Assembly: GCA_963815655.1 (NCBI GenBank)
Contig: CAWFHK010000001.1
Span: 2,728,001 to 2,792,000, forward strand
Direction: 5' to 3'
Source of the DNA: JAWOLE01 sp963815655
GTDB taxonomy: Bacteria; Acidobacteriota; Thermoanaerobaculia; UBA5066; Gp7-AA6
DNA: 64,000 bases
Below, piece by piece: positions 33,488-42,658 of the stretch. The position numbers were made by a program, and so were the translations under genes. How positions within the stretch are numbered: position 1 is the stretch's first letter; each line of letters begins with the position of its first letter. The notes beneath the pieces were generated by a model. The model made no database searches and was not told the DNA's origin. It worked only from the letters and a program-made list of their open reading frames with translations.

Positions 33488-33540
33488 GCGCGGCTGTCTC
33501 ACCCCCACGGAAATTATAGATGCTGCATTAGACTCGGCCG

Positions 33541-35721
33541 ATGTCCCGCTCGCGCCGGCGAGGCGTGGTCTTCATCGCGGTTCTCCTGGCGCTTCCGGGA
33601 TGCCGGCACGCGCTCCAACCGCCCCTCCGGCCGCCGGCCGCCGCGGGCTCTCCGCAGGCGCTCGTGGACGCGGAGCGCGTGCGGCACGAGGGAGTCGCGG
33701 TCTCGAGCGCCTTCGAGTGGGCGCTGCCGGAGAGGGCCCGCGGACGCCTGCGCCTCTCCTGGACTTCGACGGCGCGGCGGGGAGACGTCTCGCTCGTCGC
33801 GGAGCTCGTCCCTCCGCGGGGCGGCCCCCCGCGAATGGTCGGACGCGCGGCGAGGCGGTTCGCCGCGGGAAGCGCTCCCGCGGAGTTCTCCGACGAAGAC
33901 TGGAAGCTCCCCGCTCCGCCCGCCGGAGCGCGGCTGCGCCTGCGGCTGGAACCGGCCGGAGCGTTTTTCCTCTCCGACTTGCGCGTCGTGAGCCCCGATC
34001 CGAGAGCGGACGCGGTCCTGCTCCTGATGTTCGACACGACCCGGCGCGACGCGCTCGGTCTCTACGGCTCTCCCGACCCGTCGAGCCCGAACCTCGACGC
34101 GATCTTCCGCGGCGCCTGGAAGGCCGAGCGCGCCTATGCCGCGGCCTCGTGGACGATCCCGTCGGTGGCTTCTCTCATGACCGGGCGCGTGCCGGCCGTC
34201 CAGGAGGGCCCGGACGGCGCACCGCTCGGCATCCTCTCCGGCATGCCCACGCTCGCGGCGGACCTGCGCGGAGCGGGCTGGTCCACGGCCGCCTTCATCG
34301 CCAACCCGACGCTCCACGCCGGCAACGGTTTCGCCGGGGGCTTCACGACCTTCTTCACGACGCCTTACGACCTCTCCTCGATCACGACTCCGGGCGGCGA
34401 GACAGCGCGGCACGCGCCGAAATGGCTCGCGGCTCATCGCGGCGAGCCTTTCTTCTTCTTTTTGCTCCTCATGGACCCGCACGACCCGTACACGCCTCCC
34501 GACCGGCCGCGCGGAAAAACGCCGTTCGATCCGGGCTACACGGGCTCGTTCACCGGCGACGAGATACACCGCCTCCAGATCGGAAAGCTCCCGCGCCCGT
34601 CCGACCGGGACATCCGGCACCTGGCGGCGCTCTACCACGACGAGGTCCGCTACGCGGACTCGAAGATCGGAGAGCTCTGGAACGCGCTCCCCACGGAGGA
34701 GAAGGAGCGCGCCACGGTCGTCTTCACCTCGGATCACGGGGAGGAGTTCGGCGAGCACGGGGGGTGGAAGCACGGGCCGACCCTCTTCGACGAAGTGCTC
34801 CGGGTGCCGCTCCTCATTCGTCCGGGGACGGGGCGGCCGAAGCCGGCGAGCCCGGCCGACGCGCTCGTCTCGCTCCTCGACCTGCTGCCGACGATAGAAG
34901 CGATCGCCGGCCTGCCGCTTCCCGCGCGCCCGCTGGACGGGCGCAGCCTCCTCGAGCACGGCGCGCAGGATCGCGCGGCACTGCCCGCCATCACGATGCT
35001 GACCGGCGGAGGGGCGCGCGCGGCCGTCGTGCACCGGGCCTCCAAGCTCTTTTTCTTCGATCGGTTCGCGACGCGGGGGATTCCCGACGAGACGAAGGAT
35101 CCCGACGGCTTTCTTCTCGCGCGCCGCCTGCCGAGCCTGATGCCATCCCTGGGCCGATACGACCTCGCCGGGGACCCGCGCGAGCTGACGCTTCTCGGAA
35201 TCGACGAGAGCTCCTTCGCCGCGGACTGGCGCGCGGTGGAGGAGGCGATCTCCGGGACGCACGAGGGCCTCGAGATCCGCTTCCTCGGCGGCGCCGGCTC
35301 GCCTCCCCTGCGCGTCCGCGTGGAGGGGCTGCCGCCCGGCGCCGGCGTCGAGCCGTTCGCCCTGGAGGAATCCGACCGCTTCGCGTTCGTCTCGTCGCCG
35401 GCCGGCGGCGTCCTGACCGCGACTCTCGGCATCGCCGCCGACGTGGACGGATTCCTGATCACCGGTCCGGAGTCGGACCTGAAGCTGACCGTCGAATCGA
35501 ACGTGTGCGCGGACCTGACCTACGGGGAATCGAGGACGCTGACCTCCGGCCGCGCGGAGGAGATCCCGAAGGCCGCCGTGCGGGCGGCGATCCCTCGCTT
35601 CGAGCGCCACGGCCTGTGCGCGGGCGTCTTCCTCTGGCGGGCGCCGCGTGGAGGCCAGGTCGCGCCGGAAGCGGCCGACGAGGCCGTCAGGAAGCTGCGG
35701 GCGCTCGGATACCTTCACTAA
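33541..35721 (+). CDS. sulfatase/alkaline-phosphatase superfamily lipoprotein
   Basis: A 726-residue protein with a lipobox (VLLALPGC). Residues ~30-155 form a beta-rich domain of unknown function. The catalytic domain begins LLLMFDTTRRDALGLYG (first metal Asp), then AASWTIPSVASLMTG, where the formylglycine cysteine of CxPSR is replaced by Thr in WTxPS; this is frequent in a sulfatase-like hydrolase/transferase branch. VVFTSDHGEEFGEHGGWKHG supplies further metal ligands. The C-terminus AVRKLRALGYLH is typical. Substrate unknown. It is divergent from the molybdenum operon, only 53 bases away. Confidence 0.85.
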   Translation: MSRSRRRGVVFIAVLLALPGCRHALQPPLRPPAAAGSPQALVDAERVRHEGVAVSSAFEWALPERARGRLRLSWTSTARRGDVSLVAELVPPRGGPPRMVGRAARRFAAGSAPAEFSDEDWKLPAPPAGARLRLRLEPAGAFFLSDLRVVSPDPRADAVLLLMFDTTRRDALGLYGSPDPSSPNLDAIFRGAWKAERAYAAASWTIPSVASLMTGRVPAVQEGPDGAPLGILSGMPTLAADLRGAGWSTAAFIANPTLHAGNGFAGGFTTFFTTPYDLSSITTPGGETARHAPKWLAAHRGEPFFFFLLLMDPHDPYTPPDRPRGKTPFDPGYTGSFTGDEIHRLQIGKLPRPSDRDIRHLAALYHDEVRYADSKIGELWNALPTEEKERATVVFTSDHGEEFGEHGGWKHGPTLFDEVLRVPLLIRPGTGRPKPASPADALVSLLDLLPTIEAIAGLPLPARPLDGRSLLEHGAQDRAALPAITMLTGGGARAAVVHRASKLFFFDRFATRGIPDETKDPDGFLLARRLPSLMPSLGRYDLAGDPRELTLLGIDESSFAADWRAVEEAISGTHEGLEIRFLGGAGSPPLRVRVEGLPPGAGVEPFALEESDRFAFVSSPAGGVLTATLGIAADVDGFLITGPESDLKLTVESNVCADLTYGESRTLTSGRAEEIPKAAVRAAIPRFERHGLCAGVFLWRAPRGGQVAPEAADEAVRKLRALGYLH

Positions 35722-35784
35722 CGTCGCTCCGCGTTCGCGCAGCGGCCCGGCAGACTAGTAGAAGTGCCTCTGAGGATCTGTTGA

Positions 35785-35952
35785 GTGACCCTTCCCCCCT
35801 GTCATCATGATTTCCCCCCTGTCATCATGATTACTCCCCGCTGTCATCCTGATTACTCCCGCTGTCATCCTGAGCGAAGCGAAGGATCTGCTCTCGTCGT
35901 TCTACAACCTGGAGGCAACTACGGCGACTCCCTCTCCCACCGGAGAGGGGAG
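35785..35952. repeat. dispersed TGTCATC element cluster and GGAGAGGGGAG hairpin
   Basis: CTGTCATCATGATT-type units at about 35798 and 35820 are followed by CTGTCATCCTGATTACTCC and CTGTCATCCTGAGCGAAGC, then GGATCTGCTC. Next comes CTCCCTCTCCCACCGGAGAG, a short palindrome. The arrangement parallels the tandem array at 4400. Confidence 0.85.
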
Positions 35953-35954
35953 CG

Positions 35955-37001
35955 GTGAGGGGGGCCGGTCCCGCAAAAACGGGGCCTGGGTGTCGCTCAC
36001 CTGCTAGATTTAGGGGCCTGAGCGACGAGAAACGAATCGAGCCAGTCTCGCGGCCGCGCCGGGGCATCTCCGTGGTCGTGCCGGTCCATGGCGAGGGGGA
36101 CGTCCTCGCCGAGCTCGTGGAGCGCGTGGCCTCCGTTCTCGGCGGCGTGGCACAGCCGTGGGAAGTCATTCTGGTCAACGACGGCGGTCCCGAGGGGTGC
36201 TGGCGGCGCATCGAGGATCTGGCCCGGAAACACACCAACGTCCGCGGCATCGACCTGATGCGCAATTACGGGCAGCACAACGCGCTCCTCTGCGGCCTCC
36301 GCGCCGCGGCGTACGACACCACGGTCACCCTGGACGACGACCTCCAGCACCCGCCCGAGGAGATCCCGAAGCTCCTCCGGGCGCGCGAGGAGGGATGGGA
36401 CGTCGTGTACGGCACGCCCGCAAGGCAGCGGCAGCCGTTCTGGCGCAAGGTCGCCTCGATGCTGATCCGGTTCGCCCTCGCCGGAGCGGTCGGCTGGAAG
36501 AGGGCCAGGGCTGTCAGCGCGTTTCGCGCGATCCGCACCGAGAGCCGGAGCGCGTTCACGGATTTCCGCGGCCCCTTCGTCTCGCTCGACGTGCTCCTCT
36601 CCTGGACCACCGACCGGACCGCGCACGTCGAGGTGCGGCACGAGCCGCGCAAGTCGGGAAGGTCCGGCTACAGCTTCTGGAAGCTCGCCTCGCACGCGGC
36701 CGACATGATGACCGGATTCTCGGCGTGGCCGCTGCGCCTCGCGAGTGTCGTCGGCTTCGGGTTCACGCTCTTCGGCCTGGGGGTCCTCGCCTACGTGCTC
36801 GTGCGGTATCTCATGGCCGGCGGGAGCGTGCCGGGCTTCCCGTTCCTCGCCTCCATCATCGCGATCTTCTCGGGCGCGCAGCTCTTCGCGCTGGGGATCA
36901 TCGGCGAGTACCTCGCGCGCATGCACTTCCGTTCGATGGAGCGTCCGGTCTACGTCGTCCGCGAGACGACGGCGGAGGAATCCTCCGGGGACAGGGCTTG
37001 A
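35955..37001 (+). CDS. family 2 glycosyltransferase with two C-terminal TM helices (GtrB/ArnC/DPM-like)
   Basis: The catalytic part is GT-A: ISVVVPVHGEGDVLAELVER, VILVNDGGPEGCW, then TVTLDDDLQHPPEEIPKLL (DXD-like DDD) and DVVYGTPARQRQPFWRKVAS. Two membrane spans follow (VVGFGFTLFGLGVLAYVLV and FPFLASIIAIFSGAQLFALG), then IGEYLARMHFRSMERPVYVV. This is the architecture of undecaprenyl-phosphate sugar transferases (GtrB, ArnC). The start is uncertain: GTG 35955 lies in a repeat, and the conserved region begins only at ~36065. The stop overlaps the next gene's TTG. Likely loads a sugar on a polyprenyl carrier for glycan modification. Confidence 0.85.
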   Translation: MRGAGPAKTGPGCRSPARFRGLSDEKRIEPVSRPRRGISVVVPVHGEGDVLAELVERVASVLGGVAQPWEVILVNDGGPEGCWRRIEDLARKHTNVRGIDLMRNYGQHNALLCGLRAAAYDTTVTLDDDLQHPPEEIPKLLRAREEGWDVVYGTPARQRQPFWRKVASMLIRFALAGAVGWKRARAVSAFRAIRTESRSAFTDFRGPFVSLDVLLSWTTDRTAHVEVRHEPRKSGRSGYSFWKLASHAADMMTGFSAWPLRLASVVGFGFTLFGLGVLAYVLVRYLMAGGSVPGFPFLASIIAIFSGAQLFALGIIGEYLARMHFRSMERPVYVVRETTAEESSGDRA

Positions 37002-37999
37002 CGGAGATCGGCGCGGGCTCCCTTGCTCCGGGCGAAACGGAGACACTCCGCGAGCCCCTTGCCGATCTCCTCCACGGGCCGCTGCGGATGTGGCCGGCCG
37101 ACATGCCCGCCGGCAAACGCGCGCAGTACTGGCTCGACGAGATCCGCTCGATTCTCTCAGGACCGGGAGGCGCGGCGATCGCGGCGCGCGCGGAGGGCCG
37201 GATCGTGGGCCTCGCCGTGCTCGCCGACCAGACGTTCGAGACGCGGGTGCTCGGCCGGCGCATAGCGGGAATCCGCTATTTCGCCGCCGCCGGCGATCCT
37301 TCCGAGCGCGCGGCGGTGCTCGAGCGGCTGCTCGACGAGACGCTGCGCCGCGCCCGGGAGCGCGGCGCGGAGTGCGTCGTCCACAGGACCTACGCGGACG
37401 ACGCGCCCGCGATCCACGCGCTCGAGCGCCGCGGGTTCCTTCTCATGGACACGCTCATCGACTACGGCTTCGACTTCCCGCGGGGGTGGGTTCCCCCCTC
37501 CGCTCCGCTGGCGCCGGATCTCAAGCTGCGCCTGGCCACCGCCGAGGACATGGACGGCCTCGTCGCTGTTTCCCGGCGGGCCTTCCCCGGGCATTTCGGG
37601 CGCTATCACTCCGACGAGAGGATCCCGAGCGAAGGCGCGATCCGCATCTACGAGGAGTGGATCCGCTCCAGCATGCAGGGGTGGGCCGACTGGGTCGTGG
37701 CGGCGGAGTCCGGCGGCGCCGTCGTCGGCTACACGGCGTGGAAGAAGCCCACGGAGATCGAGCGCCGCTACGGGCTCTCGCTCGGGCACTTCACCATCGG
37801 CGCGATCGTGCCGGAGCACTTTCACCGCGGGCTCTTCCGCGCGTTGACGGTGGAAGGGATGCGAATGATGGCGGGACACGCGCGACGCATCGACGGGCCG
37901 ATGCACGCCACCAAGATCCCCGTGCAGCGCGCGTTCGCCGCGCTCGGCTGGCGGGTCGCCGACGCCCGCCACGCGTTTCACCTGTGGTTGGAACCTTGA
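36998..37999 (+). CDS. tandem GNAT-type acetyltransferase, WecD-like
   Basis: A 333-residue protein starting at TTG in a TTGA overlap with the glycosyltransferase stop. The N-terminal ~150 residues show GNAT features (GRIVGLAVLADQTFETRVLG, GERAAVLERLL-like, CVVHRTYADDAPAIHALERR, GFLLMDTLIDYGFDF). A second region (LRLATAEDMDGLVAVSRRAF, VVAAESGGAVVGYTAWKKP, GHFTIGAIVPEHFHRGLF) looks like another GNAT domain. The order resembles dTDP-fucosamine acetyltransferase WecD, and the next gene is WecE-like, supporting N-acetylation of an amino-deoxy sugar. Confidence 0.75.
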   Translation: MTEIGAGSLAPGETETLREPLADLLHGPLRMWPADMPAGKRAQYWLDEIRSILSGPGGAAIAARAEGRIVGLAVLADQTFETRVLGRRIAGIRYFAAAGDPSERAAVLERLLDETLRRARERGAECVVHRTYADDAPAIHALERRGFLLMDTLIDYGFDFPRGWVPPSAPLAPDLKLRLATAEDMDGLVAVSRRAFPGHFGRYHSDERIPSEGAIRIYEEWIRSSMQGWADWVVAAESGGAVVGYTAWKKPTEIERRYGLSLGHFTIGAIVPEHFHRGLFRALTVEGMRMMAGHARRIDGPMHATKIPVQRAFAALGWRVADARHAFHLWLEP

Positions 38000-39171
38000 G
38001 CGCGCCCGGCCAGACCTGGGCGATCCCGTTCAACCGGCCCTGCCTCGCGGGGCGGGAGATGGAATACATGCGCCGCGCCGTCGCGAGCGGCCACCTCTCC
38101 GGCGACGGCGAGTTCACGCGGGCCTGCCACGCTCTCCTCGAGCAGTCGCTGGGAGTCCCCGCCGCTCTCCTGACGACCTCCTGCACGCACGCCCTCGAGA
38201 TGGCGGCGCTTCTCCTGCGCATCGCTCCCGGAGACGAGGTCATCGTTCCCTCCTTCACGTTTGTCTCGACGGCCAACGCGTTCGTCCTTCGCGGGGCGCG
38301 CCCCGTGTTCGCCGACATCCGCCCCGACACGCTGAACCTCGACGAGAGCCGGCTGGAGGGTCTGATGACGCCGCGCACCCGCGCGGTGGTCGTCATGCAC
38401 TACGCCGGCGTCGGCTGCGAGATGGACTCGATCCTCGCGGCGGCGAAGGAGCGCGGCGTCGCGGTCGTCGAGGACAACGCCCACGGCCTGTACGGCAAGT
38501 ACAAGGGGAAGTTCCTCGGCACGTTCGGCGCCCTCGCCACGCAGAGCTTCCACGAGACGAAGAACTTCATGTGCGGCGAGGGGGGCGCGCTCCTGATCAA
38601 CGACCCTTCCCACATCGAGCGGGCGGAGGTCCTCCGGGAAAAGGGGACCCACCGCACTCGCTTCTTCCGCGGCGAAGTGAACAAGTACACGTGGGTGGAC
38701 ATCGGCTCGAGCTATCTCCCCTCGGAGCTCAACGCGGCGTTCCTCCTGGCCCAACTCGAAGAGCGCGAGGCGATCCAGGCCCGCCGCCGGCGGATCTGGG
38801 AACGCTACGCCGAGGGGCTCGCCGACTGGGCCGGCGACCGGGGCGTCCGGTTGCCCGCGGTTCCCGCCGGCCTCGAGCACCCGTTCCACATGTTCTACCT
38901 GATCCTCCCTTCGCGCGAGGCGCGCCAGGGACTGATCGCGCACCTGAAGGAGCGAGGCATCCTCGCCGTCTTCCACTACCTGCCGCTCCATCTCTCGGGG
39001 ATGGGGCGGACCTTCGGCGGAGCGCCGGGAGACTGCCCGGTCACCGAGGACCTGAGCGACCGCCTTCTGCGCCTCCCCTTCTTCAACGACCTGACCGAGG
39101 AGGAGCAGGGCCGGGTCGTCGGCGCCGTCCGCGACTTCCCGGGCCTCTCCGCCGTTCCGAGCAGGACCTGA
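37996..39171 (+). CDS. wecE: dTDP-4-amino-4,6-dideoxy-hexose transaminase, WecE/RffA-like
   Basis: A 391-residue DegT/DnrJ/EryC1 aminotransferase starting at TTG, again overlapping the preceding stop as TTGA. IPFNRPCLAGREMEYM at the N-terminus is diagnostic of the WecE branch. PLP-binding features: LLTTSCTHALEMAALL, VPSFTFVSTANAFVLRGA, VVEDNAHGLYGKYKGKFLG and SFHETKNFMCGEGGALL with the Schiff-base Lys in HETKN. The C-terminus HLKERGILAVFHYLPLHLS completes the fold. It makes the 4-amino sugar nucleotide that the neighbouring acetyltransferase can modify. Confidence 0.88.
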   Translation: MSAPGQTWAIPFNRPCLAGREMEYMRRAVASGHLSGDGEFTRACHALLEQSLGVPAALLTTSCTHALEMAALLLRIAPGDEVIVPSFTFVSTANAFVLRGARPVFADIRPDTLNLDESRLEGLMTPRTRAVVVMHYAGVGCEMDSILAAAKERGVAVVEDNAHGLYGKYKGKFLGTFGALATQSFHETKNFMCGEGGALLINDPSHIERAEVLREKGTHRTRFFRGEVNKYTWVDIGSSYLPSELNAAFLLAQLEEREAIQARRRRIWERYAEGLADWAGDRGVRLPAVPAGLEHPFHMFYLILPSREARQGLIAHLKERGILAVFHYLPLHLSGMGRTFGGAPGDCPVTEDLSDRLLRLPFFNDLTEEEQGRVVGAVRDFPGLSAVPSRT

Positions 39172-39179
39172 CCCCGGGC

Positions 39180-39962
39180 GTGCGAACCGACTCCTCGCCG
39201 CCGCCCCCGTTTCCGGACGAAGGGCCGGGTCTTCTGTTCGGGGTGAAGGACGGCCATTTCTGGTTCACGCACCGCCGGCGCGCGATCAGCGAGGCCGCCC
39301 GGGGTTGTCTCCCGGGCGGCGTCCGCGCGCGGGTCCTCGATTTCGGCTGCGGGGACGGCGAGGTCACGACCGAGCTCGCCCGCCACTTCAGAGCCGTCGG
39401 GTTCGACCCAAGGGTCAACGATCTCGCCCTGGCGCGGCGCCGCGGCGCCAGGCGGCTGGTGGCCGCGCAGGGAGACTGCGCTCCTTTCAATCGATGCTTC
39501 GATCTCGTCGGCCTCTTCGATGTCGTCGAGCACGTCGCCGACGACGTGGGACTCCTCCGAGGCGCGGCTGCCCTGGCCGTTCCCGGCGGCTTCGTCCTTC
39601 TGACGGTGCCGGCGGACCCGAGGCTCTGGAGCAAGTTCGACCGGTACGCCGGCCACTATCGCAGGTACACGCGGAGCGCGCTCGAGGGCCTGTTGCGCGA
39701 CGCGGGACTCGAGCCGGTGCGGCTTCTTCCGCTCTTCCGGGTCCTCTGGCCGCTCGCGCGAGTCAATGCCCTCGTCGCCCGCCGTCGGGAAGTGGCGGAC
39801 GCCGGGCAGGAGTACCGCGTCGCGAAGATCTGGAACGCGGCGCTCCGGGGCGCCCTCGCCCTGGAGCGATCGCTCTACCGTTCATCGGCCCGAGGCAGCG
39901 GCACCTCCTGGCTTGCCGTCGCCCGAACCCCGCCGGCCCCCCGTAACTCGCCGGACCCCTGA
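39180..39962 (+). CDS. class I SAM-dependent methyltransferase
   Basis: A 260-residue protein; GTG 39180 lies eight bases after the WecE-like stop. HFWFTHRRRAISEA precedes motif I VLDFGCGDGEVTTELA. Acidic motif II is at FDPRVNDLAL, motif post-I/III around FDLVGLFDVVEHVADD and LAVPGGFVLLTVPAD, followed by HYRRYTRSALEGLL, a pattern common in methyltransferases of polysaccharide clusters. Likely methylates a lipid-linked sugar or polyprenol intermediate, by context. Confidence 0.82.
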   Translation: MRTDSSPPPPFPDEGPGLLFGVKDGHFWFTHRRRAISEAARGCLPGGVRARVLDFGCGDGEVTTELARHFRAVGFDPRVNDLALARRRGARRLVAAQGDCAPFNRCFDLVGLFDVVEHVADDVGLLRGAAALAVPGGFVLLTVPADPRLWSKFDRYAGHYRRYTRSALEGLLRDAGLEPVRLLPLFRVLWPLARVNALVARRREVADAGQEYRVAKIWNAALRGALALERSLYRSSARGSGTSWLAVARTPPAPRNSPDP

Positions 39963-39994
39963 CGACCGCGCATCCCCTCGTCACGCCGACATCC

Positions 39995-42499
39995 TCACGA
40001 TCGCGCTCCCCGTACCGTAGGAGCGCGTTGACGCGCCCGCCGGGAAGACGAGACGGCGAGGACGGCGGCGAAGAAGATCCCCGCCAGGCAGGCCCCGAGC
40101 GCAGGGCGCCAGAGAGGCGGACGGTAGTGGAGGCGGATCTCGTGCCGCCCGGGCTCGAGGCGGAATCCGATGAAGGCGTGGTTGATCCGCACGACCGGGA
40201 CCGGACCGCTCTCCGTCTCCACGTTCCACCCCGGCCACGCGGGAATCGAGGTCGCCAGGAGGACAGGAGAAGCCGCGTCGGCCGAGATGAGCAAATCCGG
40301 GCCGCTCGCGCGCAGGGAGATCCGGGCCTCTCCGTTCGGCGCCTCTCCCCGCGCAGTCCTCTCGCCGTCCGGATCGGACAGCCAGGCGCGCTCGCCGAAG
40401 TCGGTCTCCCGGGCCATCTGGGCAAGCCGTGTTTTCCGGTCCGGCTCGAAACGGACGCGCCGGGGAACGAACACGCGGTCGAGAGCGCCGGGGTTCTCGA
40501 AGACGGCCATCTCCGCGTCCCGAGCGCGCTCCCGCCACCCGGCCGGCGCCGGATCGCCGGGGGAGGCGATGGCGAAGCGCGCGTTGAGCAGGGAGAGAAA
40601 GGGCCGAGTCAGGTCTTCAACAATCGTGAACGAGGCGTGCTGCGGCCGGCACCAGAGCGGAAAGGTCTCCGCGAAGTCCGCCAGGGCGAACGGCTCGTAG
40701 CCGCGCACGTCCTCGAGCCCGTAGAGCGTGGCCGCGTTGGGTCGCAGGACGTCGCCCGCGGAAACGATCCGGTACGGCGCGCCGCCCCGCGGGAGGCTCC
40801 CGAGCGCGCGCAGCGGCGGCGCGGCCGCGCCGGCGGGCAGCGTGGGATAGACGCCGATCATCTCGACGGAGCGCTCCCCGACGAGCAGGAGAAGCGCGGC
40901 TCCCGCCAGCCGCGCGCCCGCGAGCGGCGGCGCGAGCGCGGCCGCGGCGAGGGCGAGAAGCGAGAGGAGCTCCGCGGCGAACGAGGTCCGCACGAAGGTC
41001 GCCGGAAGGCCCCGCTCTCCCGGCACGCCGCGCGAGAGAACGAAGGCGAGAACGAGAAACGCCAGGACCGCGCCGGCCGCGAGCGCGGTCGAGCGGCCCG
41101 GCAGGCGCCGGATCTCCTCGGCGCCGAACGCCGCGAGGCCCGCCAGGCCGAGCGGAGCGAGGAAGACCATCCGGTAGTTGAGCGCGACGTCGAAGCCCGG
41201 GAGCGCCGACGTGACATCGGAGAGGATCGGGGCGCTCGCGCCGTATCCCAGGCCGGCAAGGTAGAAGACGAGGAAGATCCAGCGCCCCCGGCGTCCTTCC
41301 CGCGGCGAGCGAAAGGCCAGCAGCGCCAGCGGGAAGAGAAGGGCGCCCGAATACGCCAGCGGCATGCCGGAGCCGTCGTGGCGCCAATCCTGGACCGGGC
41401 TCCGGCCGTAGATCCCGTGCGAAAACGGGAGCACGGCGGGAAGGAGGCGCCGGGCCGATTCCGGCGCCGAGACCGACTGGCCGCGCGCGCCGCCCGCAGC
41501 GGAGTCGGCGGCCCGGGCGTGGTAGATGGCGGTTCGCGGGAGCGCGTCGAGCAGCGGGAGGATGAGCGGCGCCCCGAGCAGCAGCGCGAGGAGGCCCGCG
41601 ACGAGCGCGGCGCCGAGTGGGCGGCGCAGACCGCGCGGCCGCAGAGCGATCTCCCAGAGGAAATAGACGGCTCCCCCCGCCAGGCAGTGAAAGAAGCTCT
41701 CCGGATGCCCTCCGGCGAGGCCGAGAAGCAGCGCGATGACCGCGAGAACGACGGCAGCCGGGCCCGGCCGCCGGGCGAGGCGGCGCAGGCCCAGGAGGAG
41801 CAGGGGAAACGTCGCGATCGTGGGCCCGATGGCGAAGCCGTCCCAGAAAAGGAGACAGGTCGAGAATCCCCAGGCGACCGCGCCCAGCAGAGCCGGCGCC
41901 GGCGAGAGGTCGTGGTCCCGGAAGAACAGGAACGCGCAGAGCAGAGCCAGAAAGAGGGTGAACGCGCAGGAGAAAAGAAACGAGAGCTCGACGGGCAGGA
42001 ACACCCCGAGCCAGGTCCCCGGATGGAGGAACGCGTCTCCCGCGGCGGGGAAGAGCGGGCCGCCCGCGAGGACGAAGCGGTTCCAGAAGGGAATCCTCCC
42101 GTTCACGAACGCCTCGCGCACGACGCTCCTCCAGGGGAGATTCGCGAACGCGATGTCGGAGAGGATCGGGTTGCGCACGGGACCGATGGCATGCGCCTCC
42201 GGCGTGCTCTTCCACGGGTCGTGACCGTAGTAGAGATCCGCCGGCCCGTACACGCCCCCCGTCACGAAGGCCTTGCCCGTGAAGACGAGCGGCAGGAGCG
42301 CGAGGGCGAGACCCGTGCGTCGCGGCACTGATGCCACGAAGCGATTGGCGAGAAAGAGGACGAGCGACGCCGAGGCGGCGTAGGTCAGCCAGAGCAGGAG
42401 AGTCTCGATTCTCAGCGGCGGTCCTCCCCCGGATTCTAGCCCGCTCGGCCGCTCGTTCCCGTCGCCCTGCGCATCCCTCACGCCCTGCGCATTCCTCAT
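39995..42499 (-). CDS. YfhO-like multi-pass membrane protein
   Basis: Up to 834 residues. About twelve hydrophobic spans, with a GT-C-like first loop (GPADLYYGHDPWKSTPEAHA, then NPILSDIAFANLPWRSVVRE and PFWNRFVLAGGPLF), as in YfhO, which is involved in lipoteichoic-acid glycosylation in Bacillus. The last ~250 residues are a soluble beta-rich domain (SLLNARFAIASPGD, LATSIPAWPGWNVETESGPV, VPVVRINHAFIGFRLEPGRH). The start is uncertain: the ATG at 42499 adds ~28 residues of repeat-like sequence before the first span. Convergent with the glycan cluster; a role as polyprenyl-sugar-dependent glycosyltransferase would fit. Confidence 0.8.
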   Translation of the reverse strand: MRNAQGVRDAQGDGNERPSGLESGGGPPLRIETLLLWLTYAASASLVLFLANRFVASVPRRTGLALALLPLVFTGKAFVTGGVYGPADLYYGHDPWKSTPEAHAIGPVRNPILSDIAFANLPWRSVVREAFVNGRIPFWNRFVLAGGPLFPAAGDAFLHPGTWLGVFLPVELSFLFSCAFTLFLALLCAFLFFRDHDLSPAPALLGAVAWGFSTCLLFWDGFAIGPTIATFPLLLLGLRRLARRPGPAAVVLAVIALLLGLAGGHPESFFHCLAGGAVYFLWEIALRPRGLRRPLGAALVAGLLALLLGAPLILPLLDALPRTAIYHARAADSAAGGARGQSVSAPESARRLLPAVLPFSHGIYGRSPVQDWRHDGSGMPLAYSGALLFPLALLAFRSPREGRRGRWIFLVFYLAGLGYGASAPILSDVTSALPGFDVALNYRMVFLAPLGLAGLAAFGAEEIRRLPGRSTALAAGAVLAFLVLAFVLSRGVPGERGLPATFVRTSFAAELLSLLALAAAALAPPLAGARLAGAALLLLVGERSVEMIGVYPTLPAGAAAPPLRALGSLPRGGAPYRIVSAGDVLRPNAATLYGLEDVRGYEPFALADFAETFPLWCRPQHASFTIVEDLTRPFLSLLNARFAIASPGDPAPAGWRERARDAEMAVFENPGALDRVFVPRRVRFEPDRKTRLAQMARETDFGERAWLSDPDGERTARGEAPNGEARISLRASGPDLLISADAASPVLLATSIPAWPGWNVETESGPVPVVRINHAFIGFRLEPGRHEIRLHYRPPLWRPALGACLAGIFFAAVLAVSSSRRARQRAPTVRGARS

Positions 42500-42615
42500 C
42501 TGTCATCCCGAGCGCAGCGAGGGATCTGCTCCCGTTCGCGACTCATGAAGGGCAGATTCCTCGCCGCGCTCGGAATGACATGCGAAACGGAGGGGCTCCT
42601 CAGAATGACAGGGCT
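42498..42615. repeat. dispersed TGTCATCC element, paired inverted copies
   Basis: TGTCATCCCGAGCGCAGCGA at 42500 and the inverse forms GGAATGACA and AGAATGACAGGG at 42570-42612 face each other. It forms the intergenic spacer between the YfhO-like gene and the 42659 gene. Confidence 0.8.
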
Positions 42616-42658
42616 CAGGGGCGGTGGTGAGAGGATAGTGGTCCGGAAGGAGACGCCG

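Noticed and set aside
33998..35810. Part of the long + strand frame over the molybdenum operon and sulfatase (31998-35810)
   Set aside because: Antisense to the large subunit in its first half and in a different frame from the sulfatase in its second; Arg/Pro-rich without motifs.
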